The notes under the pieces are model-generated. The model saw only the letters and a list, made by a program, of their open reading frames with translations, had not been told where the DNA came from and searched no databases. Both the position numbers and the translations under genes were made by a program. From positions 1 to 64,000 of the forward strand of contig JAUHWT010000017.1 in the NCBI GenBank assembly GCA_030427145.1: a stretch of 64,000 nucleotides of DNA, written 5' to 3'. This stretch comes from Alphaproteobacteria bacterium. Its GTDB lineage: Bacteria; Pseudomonadota; Alphaproteobacteria; Rhodobacterales; Rhodobacteraceae. The first letter of the stretch is position 1; each line of letters opens with the position of its first letter. Of the stretch, positions 24,305-32,351 are shown in pieces.

Positions 24305-24574
24305 ATGTTCACTGCGGGGAGCAGATACGCGAAGACGCCGGTGACCACGGCCAAGAAGGAGGATGGGGAGGTCAATGTGGTGAAACTCCGGCGTCTTCCG
24401 GAGACGGAAGGGGCGCCGCTGGCCGTGGAGGGGCGCGACCGGCTCGATGTGATCTGCGAGCGCTGCTACCAGGACGGCACGCGGTTCTGGCATGTGGCGG
24501 ACGCGAATACGGAGTTGGATGCCCGTGACATTCTGACGCCGCCGGGGCGTGTCGTTCAGGTTCCGGAGGACTGA
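24305..24574 (+). CDS. LysM/gpX-like tail protein
   Basis: 89 residues. The core EGRDRLDVICERCYQDGTRF with WHVADANTELDARDILTPPG matches the phage tail protein X/LysM-like pattern (GDRLDxIA-x-YxDxxxWWxIADAN-PGxxLxIP). Such modules sit at the tube-spike junction and in Pvc7 are fused to the tube adaptor. Spacing from the adaptor gene is 11 bases with GGGGAGGGGAG as ribosome site. The N-terminal 30 residues carry extra basic residues. Confidence 0.8.
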   Translation: MFTAGSRYAKTPVTTAKKEDGEVNVVKLRRLPETEGAPLAVEGRDRLDVICERCYQDGTRFWHVADANTELDARDILTPPGRVVQVPED

Positions 24575-24575
24575 G

Positions 24576-25679
24576 ATGGCGGTGTCGCGGTTCCGTGTCT
24601 GGTTTGGAGGCAGCCCCGCGGATGCGGAGCGGCTGGCGCTGATCGAGGAGATACGCGTCGATCAGGCCATCGACATGGTGACCGAGGCACGCATCACGGT
24701 GCCCATGGCGCAGGACCGTACCGGCGACTGGCCCTGGGTGCGGGATGACGCGATTGCGCCGCTCAACCAGGTACGGGTGGAGGTCCAGATCGGTAAGGGC
24801 GATTTCGTGCCGCTGATCGAGGGGCGGGTGGTGGCGCAGCGGTTCGAGATGGGCGGTGGCCCGAATGAGAGCCGTTCGGTCATCGTGGTCAATGACGAGA
24901 GCGCCATGATGAACCGCACCGACCGGGCGCGTCTGTTTGAGGACATGGCTCCGGAGGATATCGCGGAACAGATATTCTCCGAGTACGGCCTGACGGCGGA
25001 GACCGAGGCGAGCGGGATCGGTGCGCCGAGCCTGGAGCGGGTTGTGACGCAGCATGGCACGGATTTTGGGCTCCTGCGACGGCTGGCCCGCGAGGCCAAT
25101 ATGGTGGTGAATGTCGAGCCTGGCCCGGCGCCGGGCACGTCCATTGGCAGGTTCCGGTTTTTGCCGACGGGCGGGAGCGGTCTGCCGGACCTCGTGATGA
25201 GCGGGTCCGAGCGTAATCTCAACAAGCTGACCCTGGAGCTGGATGCGCTGTCACCGGTGACAGCGCGGGGGGGCAACATCGACCCGGCGGATCTTTCTCA
25301 GCCGGAGGCCGTGGTGGACGCTTCGGCCACGGCGACCCTGGGCGATGTGCCCGCCGGTGACGTGGTAGAGCCCGGTGAGGTGTTTGTCGAAAGCCTTGGC
25401 GACGTCACGGAACTCGATGCGCATGTTCAGGCGACGGTGGACCGGGGGGCCTGGGCCTGGTCGGGGCAGGGTGAGGTCTCGGCGGAGATCTATCCCGGTG
25501 TGCTCCGGCCCTATCAGGTCGTGGGGGTGGCGGGTGCCGGTGAGGTGCTGGGCGGGTTTTACCTGATCAGCGAGGTCACCCATTCCCTGCGTGACGAGGC
25601 CTATACCCAGGCCTTTACCCTGCGCCGGAACGGGGTTTCGGCGGCTGGCCGTTTGGGTCCGTTGGGAGGGGTGGTGTGA
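24576..25679 (+). CDS. Spike hub protein (phage gpD / late control D family)
   Basis: 367 residues from ATG 24576, which directly follows the previous stop (TGAGATG) and is preceded by GGAGGA. It is the gp27-like hub ring protein: VSRFRVWFGG, LIEEIRVDQAIDMVTEARIT, VPLIEGRVVAQRFEMGG, then SLERVVTQHGTDFGLLRRLA, the gpD signature. The C-terminal part ends GGFYLISEVTHSLRDEAYTQ. In PVC, gpD and gpV are fused as one VgrG-like Pvc8; here they are two genes, as in phage P2. A Pro/Ala/Val linker around residues 235-265 separates domains. Confidence 0.9.
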   Translation: MAVSRFRVWFGGSPADAERLALIEEIRVDQAIDMVTEARITVPMAQDRTGDWPWVRDDAIAPLNQVRVEVQIGKGDFVPLIEGRVVAQRFEMGGGPNESRSVIVVNDESAMMNRTDRARLFEDMAPEDIAEQIFSEYGLTAETEASGIGAPSLERVVTQHGTDFGLLRRLAREANMVVNVEPGPAPGTSIGRFRFLPTGGSGLPDLVMSGSERNLNKLTLELDALSPVTARGGNIDPADLSQPEAVVDASATATLGDVPAGDVVEPGEVFVESLGDVTELDAHVQATVDRGAWAWSGQGEVSAEIYPGVLRPYQVVGVAGAGEVLGGFYLISEVTHSLRDEAYTQAFTLRRNGVSAAGRLGPLGGVV

Positions 25680-26395
25680 TGCGCGGGCTGTCGTTCGAGC
25701 GTCTGGTGGCCGGGTTCATCGAGGACCAGCAGGCGCGTGTCCATGGCAAGCGGCGCGGGATCGTCACGGATGTGAACGACCCCGAAAACATGGGGCGCAT
25801 CCGCGCACGGGTGCCCGGTGTGATGCAGGACGGGGAACTGCCCTGGGCGCTGCCCTGCGCGCCCTTCACCGGCCCGGATGTTGGATTTTTCGCGGTGCCG
25901 CCGGTGGATGCGGCCGTGTGGATCGAGTTCGAGGCCGGTGACATCCGGTATCCGATCTGGTCCGGGGGATGGTGGCCGCGTGGCGATGCACCGGATCCGG
26001 AGGAGGGTCGTCAGGGTGAACAGGTGACGACGGTTATCAAGACGTTCAGCGGGATGCACATCGCGCTCGATGACGATCAGGAAACCGTTGTGATTTCTGA
26101 TGGTTCCGGTGCCAGCAAAATGACGCTGACCAGCCGGGACGGCAGGATTGAGGTGAAGGCCAACTCGAAAGTGGTGGTCGAGGCCCCGCAGGTCGAACTG
26201 GGCGATGGGGCGCGGCATCCGGTGGTCTATGGCGATGACCTGGTGACCTATCTCAACCAGCTCGTGACCATTTTCAATTCGCATGTGCATCCGGGGGAGA
26301 CGGTGTTGGGCATCCCTGTCACGCCGGCCCCGCCGGTTTCTCCGCAGACGCCGCCGAGCCCGGCCCTGCTCAGCAGGAAGGTGAAAACGGACTGA
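25679..26395 (+). CDS. Spike protein with OB-fold (phage gpV / gp5-like)
   Basis: 238 residues from ATG 25679, overlapping the gpD-like stop by one base; a GTG one codon earlier is also possible. The OB-fold is clear: RRGIVTDVNDPENMGRIRAR, ALPCAPFTGPDVGFFAVPPV and AAVWIEFEAGDIRYPIWSGG. A beta-prism-like section (MTLTSRDGRIEVKANSKVVV) follows, as in VgrG/gp5 needles. The tail holds YLNQLVTIFNSHVHPGETV and a Pro-rich end, resembling the tip regions of gpV-type proteins. No PAAR gene is present, so this C-terminus may form the tip itself. Confidence 0.9.
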   Translation: MRGLSFERLVAGFIEDQQARVHGKRRGIVTDVNDPENMGRIRARVPGVMQDGELPWALPCAPFTGPDVGFFAVPPVDAAVWIEFEAGDIRYPIWSGGWWPRGDAPDPEEGRQGEQVTTVIKTFSGMHIALDDDQETVVISDGSGASKMTLTSRDGRIEVKANSKVVVEAPQVELGDGARHPVVYGDDLVTYLNQLVTIFNSHVHPGETVLGIPVTPAPPVSPQTPPSPALLSRKVKTD

Positions 26396-26673
26396 TGGCA
26401 AAACTCAGGGCGGGATCCGTAACCAATGAGGCGACCGACACGCTGGCCGATGCGATCGACCTGGAGTTCAAAAGCCTGTGGAACAGCCACCGGGATATTG
26501 AGCTGCCCGACACCGCCGAGGCGGTGCGGGACCGGCGGATGATGTTCGTGGCGATTGCCCGTGGGCTGCTCGCCTATCTTCACGACCACCGCTCCGACAT
26601 CGGTACGACCGAGGAGGAGGCCGGTGGCGAGGGGACCGAACACGCCCATGAACTGAATTTTGAGTGGGATTAG
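26395..26673 (+). CDS. Small acidic protein between spike and gp25 genes
   Basis: 92 residues, MAKLRAGSVTNEATDTLADA onwards, not recognised. It is acidic, probably helical, and ends EGTEHAHELNFEWD. It occupies the place of the PAAR tip gene (Pvc10) but shows no PAAR features. It overlaps the spike gene by one base (TGATG) and is followed four bases later by the gp25 gene, so it is translated with the baseplate set. Similar small proteins are seen in several eCIS and phage baseplate operons (general impression). Confidence 0.65.
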   Translation: MAKLRAGSVTNEATDTLADAIDLEFKSLWNSHRDIELPDTAEAVRDRRMMFVAIARGLLAYLHDHRSDIGTTEEEAGGEGTEHAHELNFEWD

Positions 26674-26677
26674 GCGC

Positions 26678-27064
26678 ATGGCGGGACGACATCTGAAATT
26701 TCCCTTCACCATCGGCGACGATGGACGCCCCATGGCTCCGGACGGGCTGAACGGGCATGTGAAGGAGGAGGTGATCCAGCTTCTGCTGACCGATCCGGGG
26801 GAACGGCTGTTCCAGCCGCTGTTTGGCGGTGGGCTGAAGCGGCTGGTGTTTGAGGCCAATAGCGAGGTGACGGCGGCGCTGGCGCGGGCGCGTCTGACGC
26901 GGGCGCTCAACCACTATCTCGGCACGCGGCTGGTGGTGCGACAGCTGGAGACCGCCGTGGATGGCGGCATCCTGTCGGTTGACCTGGCCTATCAGGTGCT
27001 CGGCTCGGCGGAGACGACGCGGCTGCGGTTTGAGCATGACATCTCAACCAGCGGGGACGTGTGA
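26678..27064 (+). CDS. Baseplate wedge protein (gp25/GPW family)
   Basis: 128 residues from ATG 26678. It is a gp25-like wedge protein, which nucleates sheath assembly on the baseplate. Family text includes EEVIQLLLTDPGERLFQPLF and GGGLKRLVFEANSEVTAALA, near-canonical for GPW_gp25, with the conserved EANSE loop. The motif LxTDPGERxFxPxFGxGL is intact. It overlaps the first J-like gene. An upstream TTG in frame (26660) is less likely. Confidence 0.93.
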   Translation: MAGRHLKFPFTIGDDGRPMAPDGLNGHVKEEVIQLLLTDPGERLFQPLFGGGLKRLVFEANSEVTAALARARLTRALNHYLGTRLVVRQLETAVDGGILSVDLAYQVLGSAETTRLRFEHDISTSGDV

Positions 27065-29550
27065 TGGCCGAGATCCTGAATGACGAGGAGTTGCGCGACC
27101 GGGCCCGTGATCTCAACGGGTTCAATGGGTTCGACCTGGTGTTTGTCGATCTGAAAAGCGATCCGCCCAATGCGGTTTTGACGGCGGAGTTTTTGAATGA
27201 GGTCGGGGTTGCGGAGATCCTGGCGGATTTTGCCGGGGGGATGGCGCCTCACCGTATTTTCGGGATCAGCGGCGGACACCGGCGGCGGGGTGGGGATGAG
27301 CCCGGCGAGGTGCAGGTACATGACATTCAGGCCGCCGGGCCGCGGTCGCTGGAGCTTACCGTGGCGCCGGTCGGGGATTATTCGACCTATCGGCTGACGG
27401 CGCTGCGCGGGGATTTCGATCCGGTGTTTGCCGGGATTGATTTCAGGTTCCGGCCAGGCTGTTTCAATCTCGACTGCCGCAAGGGGAAAAAGCCGGTGCC
27501 GGAGCCGGGCAAGGTGCCGGTGATTGATTACCTCGCGCGGGATTATCACTCGTTCAAGCACATGCTGATCAACGCCATGGCCGAGAGGGTGCCGGGCTGG
27601 CAGCCGACGAGTGAGGCGGATCTGGACATGGTGATCATCAACCTGCTGGCGGCGCGGGGGGATGAGATTGCCGATAAGCAGGACCGGGTGGTCAATGAGG
27701 CGTATTTTCCGCGGGCGCGTAAACGGCTGTCGCTGACGCGGCATGCGCGGCTGATGGACTATCATGTGCATCAGGGCAATCAGGCGTCGTCCTGGGCGGC
27801 TCTTGAGGTGTCGCAGGAGGTGGAGTTGCCCGCCCATTTCACCTGCTGGACCGGGCGGTCGACGCGGGGCGAGGTGTTCGTGCATGAGCCGGTCGATCCG
27901 GAGGAGGCGACGGTTCTGCATCCGGAGCTGAACGCCCTCGAGCTGTACAGCTGGGGCGATCTGGTTGGGGCGCTGGAGGCGGGATCGACGGAAGCTGACC
28001 TGACCCTGCCGGGGGCGGAGATGACGCAGACGCAGGCGGAGGATCTGCGCGATCTGATGATGGGGATGGACCGGCCGCTTCTGCTTGAGGAGGCGCTCAA
28101 TCCGGAGACGGGGCGGCCTGCGGGGCGGGATATGCGGCAGAGGCGGATGCTGCGGCTGACGGATGCGGTGGTGCGGCCCGATCCGGCGGTGGGTTTCTGG
28201 ATGGTGCGGGTGACGTGGCGGGGGGAGGATGCACTGCCCGAGCGGTTCTGTTTTGTCACGCGCTGTCCGGGGCAGGGGCCGGTTGGGGGCGTCAGTCTGT
28301 TCCATGGCAACACGGTGCCGGTGGTGCACGGGTTTCCCAACCTGACGCTGTTCCATGATCCGAAGCGGGCGATGGATGCGGCGCTGGCGGCGGAGCTTGA
28401 TCTGGTCCGCGACGGGTTTCGGGCGGCGTTTCCCTTTGGGCGGATCAGTGAGACGACATATGCCACGACGCCCTGGGGGCGGCTCTGTGTTCTGCCGGAG
28501 GGGCCGCTGGCCTGGCGGGACACGCCGCCGGGCGGGGAGGTGCCGCCGCGCAGCACTCTGCAGGTCGATGTCGAGGGGATGCCGGGGTGGCATGAACAGA
28601 CCGATCTCGTACAGAGCCGGGGGGAGAACGCGGATTTCATTGTCGAGGCGGATGAACTGGGACGCAGTGCCATACGGTTTGGTAACGGGATCAACGGCGC
28701 CGCGCCGCGGCCTGGGACGTTTGTGGCGGCCTGGTATCTGACCGGGACGGGGCCGGACGGGAATGTGGGGGCCGATGCCGTTTCGGGTTTTGACAGCGGG
28801 ATGTTCCCGGGTGTCACGAGGGTTTGGAACCCGTTCGATCTGACCAACGGGCGGCTGCCGGAGACGCCGGAGGTGATCCGCCGTCGTGCGCCGGAGGCCT
28901 ATCGCAGCCGTCAGTTGCGGGCGGTGACGCTCAGTGACTATCGCAAACGGGCGGAGGAGCTGCCCTTCGTGCAGCGGGCGGCGGCGGCCTATGCCTGGAC
29001 GGGAAGCTGGCGGACGGTGGTGGTGACGCTCGATCCGGTGGGCGGGTTTGATCTCGGGGCGGATGAGATTGCGGAGGCCGCGGCGCATCTCAACAGCGTT
29101 CGTCTGATCGGTGAGGACCTGGAGATCCGGCCGCCGGATTTTGTCGCGCTGGATATCCGGCTGGAGGTCTGCGCGAAGCCGCGGTTCTGGCGCGAGGATC
29201 TGCGGTTTGACCTGGAGGAGGCCTTTTCGGAGACCTGGACCGGGTCCGGAGGCCGTGGGTTTTTCCATCCCGATCTCTGGAGTTTTGGTCAGAGCCTTTA
29301 TGCCAGCGCGATCATCGGACGGGCGCTCGAGGTGGAGGGCGTGGACCGGGTGACCCGTGTTGGCATGCGGCCCTGGGACCAGGCCGGGGGGCCGTCGGAG
29401 AGTGTTGTGGTGGTGGAGCCGCAGGATCTGCCCATACCGGAGGCGCAGAAGATTGAGGTTGGACCGAACCAGATCATCCGGGTGGCGAATGATCCCAACG
29501 CGCTTGAGCTGGGGCGGATGACGATTGTGGTGAAAGGGGGGCGGCGATGA
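27064..29550 (+). CDS. Baseplate J-like protein 1 (Pvc11-like)
   Basis: 828 residues from ATG 27064 (GTG 27061 also in frame). A gp6/J-type wedge protein. The N-terminal 140 residues form a beta-rich domain (VFVDLKSDPPNAVLTAEFLN; LELTVAPVGDYSTYRL). They are followed by the baseplate-J entry motif VPVIDYLARDYHSFKHMLIN and WQPTSEADLDMVIINLLAAR. The C-terminal half carries RNRxV-like repeat RRAPEAYRSRQLRAVTLSDY and the usual FVQRAAAAYAWTGSWRTVVV. The length fits Pvc11-type proteins (about 800-1000). Stop overlaps the second J-like start. Confidence 0.9.
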   Translation: MAEILNDEELRDRARDLNGFNGFDLVFVDLKSDPPNAVLTAEFLNEVGVAEILADFAGGMAPHRIFGISGGHRRRGGDEPGEVQVHDIQAAGPRSLELTVAPVGDYSTYRLTALRGDFDPVFAGIDFRFRPGCFNLDCRKGKKPVPEPGKVPVIDYLARDYHSFKHMLINAMAERVPGWQPTSEADLDMVIINLLAARGDEIADKQDRVVNEAYFPRARKRLSLTRHARLMDYHVHQGNQASSWAALEVSQEVELPAHFTCWTGRSTRGEVFVHEPVDPEEATVLHPELNALELYSWGDLVGALEAGSTEADLTLPGAEMTQTQAEDLRDLMMGMDRPLLLEEALNPETGRPAGRDMRQRRMLRLTDAVVRPDPAVGFWMVRVTWRGEDALPERFCFVTRCPGQGPVGGVSLFHGNTVPVVHGFPNLTLFHDPKRAMDAALAAELDLVRDGFRAAFPFGRISETTYATTPWGRLCVLPEGPLAWRDTPPGGEVPPRSTLQVDVEGMPGWHEQTDLVQSRGENADFIVEADELGRSAIRFGNGINGAAPRPGTFVAAWYLTGTGPDGNVGADAVSGFDSGMFPGVTRVWNPFDLTNGRLPETPEVIRRRAPEAYRSRQLRAVTLSDYRKRAEELPFVQRAAAAYAWTGSWRTVVVTLDPVGGFDLGADEIAEAAAHLNSVRLIGEDLEIRPPDFVALDIRLEVCAKPRFWREDLRFDLEEAFSETWTGSGGRGFFHPDLWSFGQSLYASAIIGRALEVEGVDRVTRVGMRPWDQAGGPSESVVVVEPQDLPIPEAQKIEVGPNQIIRVANDPNALELGRMTIVVKGGRR

Positions 29551-32351
29551 GCTGTGAACATGATTGCGACCGGCCGCCGCGGTTTCCGACGGAGATTTAC
29601 AACCGGCCGGGGCTGGGCCGGTTTCGCTACCGAATTGGAGACTACGCGACCATGCGGGCGCATATGCTGGATCGGCTCGTGAAGACCCCGGAACTGGCGG
29701 GGTGGACGCATCTGGGCGCGGATGATCCGGGGATTGCCCTGCTGGAAGGGACGGCGCTGGTGGGGGATATCCTGAGTTTTTATCAGGAGGTTTACGGCAA
29801 CGAGACGCGGCTGCCCACGGCGGTGTGGCAGGACAGTCTGTTCGATCTTGTGGCCCTCACCGGGTATCGACCCGCGCCGGGGCTGGGCGGTCATGCGGTG
29901 TTTGCGCTCTCCGTGAAGGAGCGGGTCACGGTGCCGGCCGGATTTGCGTTTCAGGCGCAGTTGGAGGGATTTGACAAACCTTCGGATTTTGAGAGTGACG
30001 CGGCGATTGAGGCGTTTCCGGGCCTGAACGCGTTCCATTTCTATCGGCGCCGCAAGGGGCCGCAGCCGGTTAAGGGGAAGACATCGCTCGATATTCTGCG
30101 GTTGGGCAATTCGAACCGGCTGGAGCGGCGGCTTGAGCACGGGATTGAGGCGGGCGACCGGATTTTGCTGCGGTCGGGGCCGCATGATCCGTATGAGATT
30201 TTGACCGTGGCGGAGGTGAGTGAGCATCTCGACCGGGTGAAGCTGCACCTCGATGGCGCGGTGCGGGAAAACCATCCGGCGGAGGTAAGCGCGTTTCGTA
30301 TTGGGCGGACCTTCCGCCATTTTGGCGCCGATGCGCCGCGACAGTTTTCGACCTTCCGGGAGGACCCGCCGCTCAGCCGCATCCATTCCAGTGACTTCCA
30401 GCGCCGGACGAAGGGGACGACGCGGGGACGGCCGAACTATTCCGCGCTGGGGCGGCGGCAGATGCCGCTCGACAGTGAGATTGATGACCTTTCGCCGGGC
30501 AGCCGGGTGATTTGTACGGGGCGTGTGACCGGACCCGTGGCGCGGGATTTTGTGCTGGTGCGGCGGATTGAGAAGGTTGTGCCACGCGACGTAGTCTGGG
30601 CGGCGAATTCGGCGCCGGTCACCCTGCTGCTGCTGAACCGCAGGCTGGGCTCGGTGCGGGACGCGGAGGAGGCGGTGGTGGAGGGCGTTTATGCGGAGGC
30701 GCTGAATATTGCCGGGTTCGGCAAACCAATGGCCGAGGCGGGTGTGTCGGCGGTTCTGAAAACCGGAGCCATCGTCTCCGAAGAGGTTGCGGAGATGGCA
30801 ATGCTCGACATGTCCGGATTGCTTCCGGCGATGCAGGAGGCGCTGTTTACCGGCTATCTCGACGATGGGCCGGAGGCGGCGGAGCCGGAGATGCAGGACA
30901 TTCGCCGGTTGCGGTTTCACGAGGTGCTGGGCGAGACGATGGTGCTTGGAGCGCCACCGGTTCAGAAACCCTCGGCGGCCGATGGCCGGGTGAATTTCCT
31001 GGGCACCCGTGAGGAGGCGCGCAGCCTGGCGGGGCGGCGCATTCTGCTGGCTGGTGGCGGGGAGGCGCCCCAGGACATTGTGGTGGCGGCGGAGCAGCCG
31101 GAGCTTGAGGCCGCGACGGGTCCGGCCGGGGACAGGCGGATGTGGCCGATTGTGCTTGGCACCGCGCCGCAGGAGGGGCCGGGCGGGTTTTCCGAAACGG
31201 ACCCGACGGTCACGGTCCATGGCAATTTGGTCGCGGCCTCGGAAGGGGCGAGCCAGAGCGGGGCCGTTATTGGCTCGGGCAATGCGGCGGAGATTTTTCA
31301 GACATTTGTGCTGCCGAAAGCGCCGCTGACCTTCCATGCCGATGCGGGGATTTCGCCCCCGTGGAAAGCCGCGCTTGAGGTGCGTGTAGGCGGGCGGCTG
31401 TGGCAGGCGGTGGACACTTTTTTCGACAGGCCCGCGACGGCGCAGGTTTATGTGCTGCGCCGCGTGGACGGGCAGGATGTCGTGCAGTTTGGCGACGGGA
31501 TCAACGGCGCGCGGCTGCCGTCCGGTCAGGGCAATGTCACGGCGGCCTATCGCGTCGGGCAGGGCGCGCATGGGGATATGGCCGTGGATCAGGAGCCGAA
31601 GGGCAAGACCCGGCTGAAGCCGCTGACCTCGGTGGAGATGCCTGGACCCGCGACCGGTGGATGTGACCCGGAGACGATGGATACCGCGCGGATGGCGGCG
31701 CCGGGGCGGATGCAGGGGCTGGGCCGGATTGTTTCGCTCGCGGATTACGAGACGGAGGCTCTGGCCATTCCAGGTGTATTGAAAGCGGGCGCGGTGTTTG
31801 CCCGCACGGGTGACCGGCCAGGTATTTCGGTGACGGTGTTGACGGCGGATGAGAGCCCGGAGGCGTTGGGCGCGGTCGCGGCGGCGCTGCGCCATGCGGA
31901 CCGGTGCCGGGGGGCGGGGCGCCATGCGCTTGAGGTGATCGGCGGGCGGCGGCGGTATCTATCCCTGTCGCTGGTCATTGGGACCGATCCGGCGTTGCGG
32001 GCAGCGGATATCGAGGCGGCGGTGGCGGATGCCCTGGGAGTTTTGCCGCTGGAGGGTGACGCGGGCTCAGGGCCGGGGCTGTTTACGCTGTCGGCGCGCG
32101 GGTTTGGGCAGGATGTGCATGTCTCGCAGGCAATTGCGGCGGCGCAGTCGGTGGAGGGGGTCGTGCATGTGACACCGAAGGCGTTTGTCAGGCTGCCGGC
32201 GGAGGAGGATGATCCGGCACGGATCGCGCTCCCGGAAACCGATCAGGTGCATGCGCGCATTCTGGCCAGGGTGTCGGAGGTTCTGGCCCTGTCATCGGCG
32301 CACCTGGTTCTGTCGCTGTCTTCCGCCCAAACAGATGCGGAGTGTGTGTGA
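29547..32351 (+). CDS. Baseplate J-like protein 2 (Pvc12-like)
   Basis: 934 residues. The N-terminus has a Cys-rich patch (MSCEHDCDRPPRFPTEIYNR) and then the wedge signature WTHLGADDPGIALLEGTALV with GDILSFYQEVYGNETRLPTA, typical of the second J-type protein of eCIS. A large insertion (about residues 100-480) of beta-rich sequence includes HRF/DFQRRTKG segments. The C-terminal third has VVQFGDGINGARLPSGQGNV and MQGLGRIVSLADYETEALAI, shared with the first J-like protein (RFGNGINGAAPRPG). The two J proteins probably form heterodimeric wedges. Confidence 0.9.
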   Translation: MSCEHDCDRPPRFPTEIYNRPGLGRFRYRIGDYATMRAHMLDRLVKTPELAGWTHLGADDPGIALLEGTALVGDILSFYQEVYGNETRLPTAVWQDSLFDLVALTGYRPAPGLGGHAVFALSVKERVTVPAGFAFQAQLEGFDKPSDFESDAAIEAFPGLNAFHFYRRRKGPQPVKGKTSLDILRLGNSNRLERRLEHGIEAGDRILLRSGPHDPYEILTVAEVSEHLDRVKLHLDGAVRENHPAEVSAFRIGRTFRHFGADAPRQFSTFREDPPLSRIHSSDFQRRTKGTTRGRPNYSALGRRQMPLDSEIDDLSPGSRVICTGRVTGPVARDFVLVRRIEKVVPRDVVWAANSAPVTLLLLNRRLGSVRDAEEAVVEGVYAEALNIAGFGKPMAEAGVSAVLKTGAIVSEEVAEMAMLDMSGLLPAMQEALFTGYLDDGPEAAEPEMQDIRRLRFHEVLGETMVLGAPPVQKPSAADGRVNFLGTREEARSLAGRRILLAGGGEAPQDIVVAAEQPELEAATGPAGDRRMWPIVLGTAPQEGPGGFSETDPTVTVHGNLVAASEGASQSGAVIGSGNAAEIFQTFVLPKAPLTFHADAGISPPWKAALEVRVGGRLWQAVDTFFDRPATAQVYVLRRVDGQDVVQFGDGINGARLPSGQGNVTAAYRVGQGAHGDMAVDQEPKGKTRLKPLTSVEMPGPATGGCDPETMDTARMAAPGRMQGLGRIVSLADYETEALAIPGVLKAGAVFARTGDRPGISVTVLTADESPEALGAVAAALRHADRCRGAGRHALEVIGGRRRYLSLSLVIGTDPALRAADIEAAVADALGVLPLEGDAGSGPGLFTLSARGFGQDVHVSQAIAAAQSVEGVVHVTPKAFVRLPAEEDDPARIALPETDQVHARILARVSEVLALSSAHLVLSLSSAQTDAECV

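Noticed and set aside
26395-26673. PAAR tip protein, by position
   Set aside because: The 92-residue sequence is acidic and lacks the Pro-Ala-Ala-Arg-like repeats, zinc His/Cys ligands and glycine pattern of PAAR proteins.
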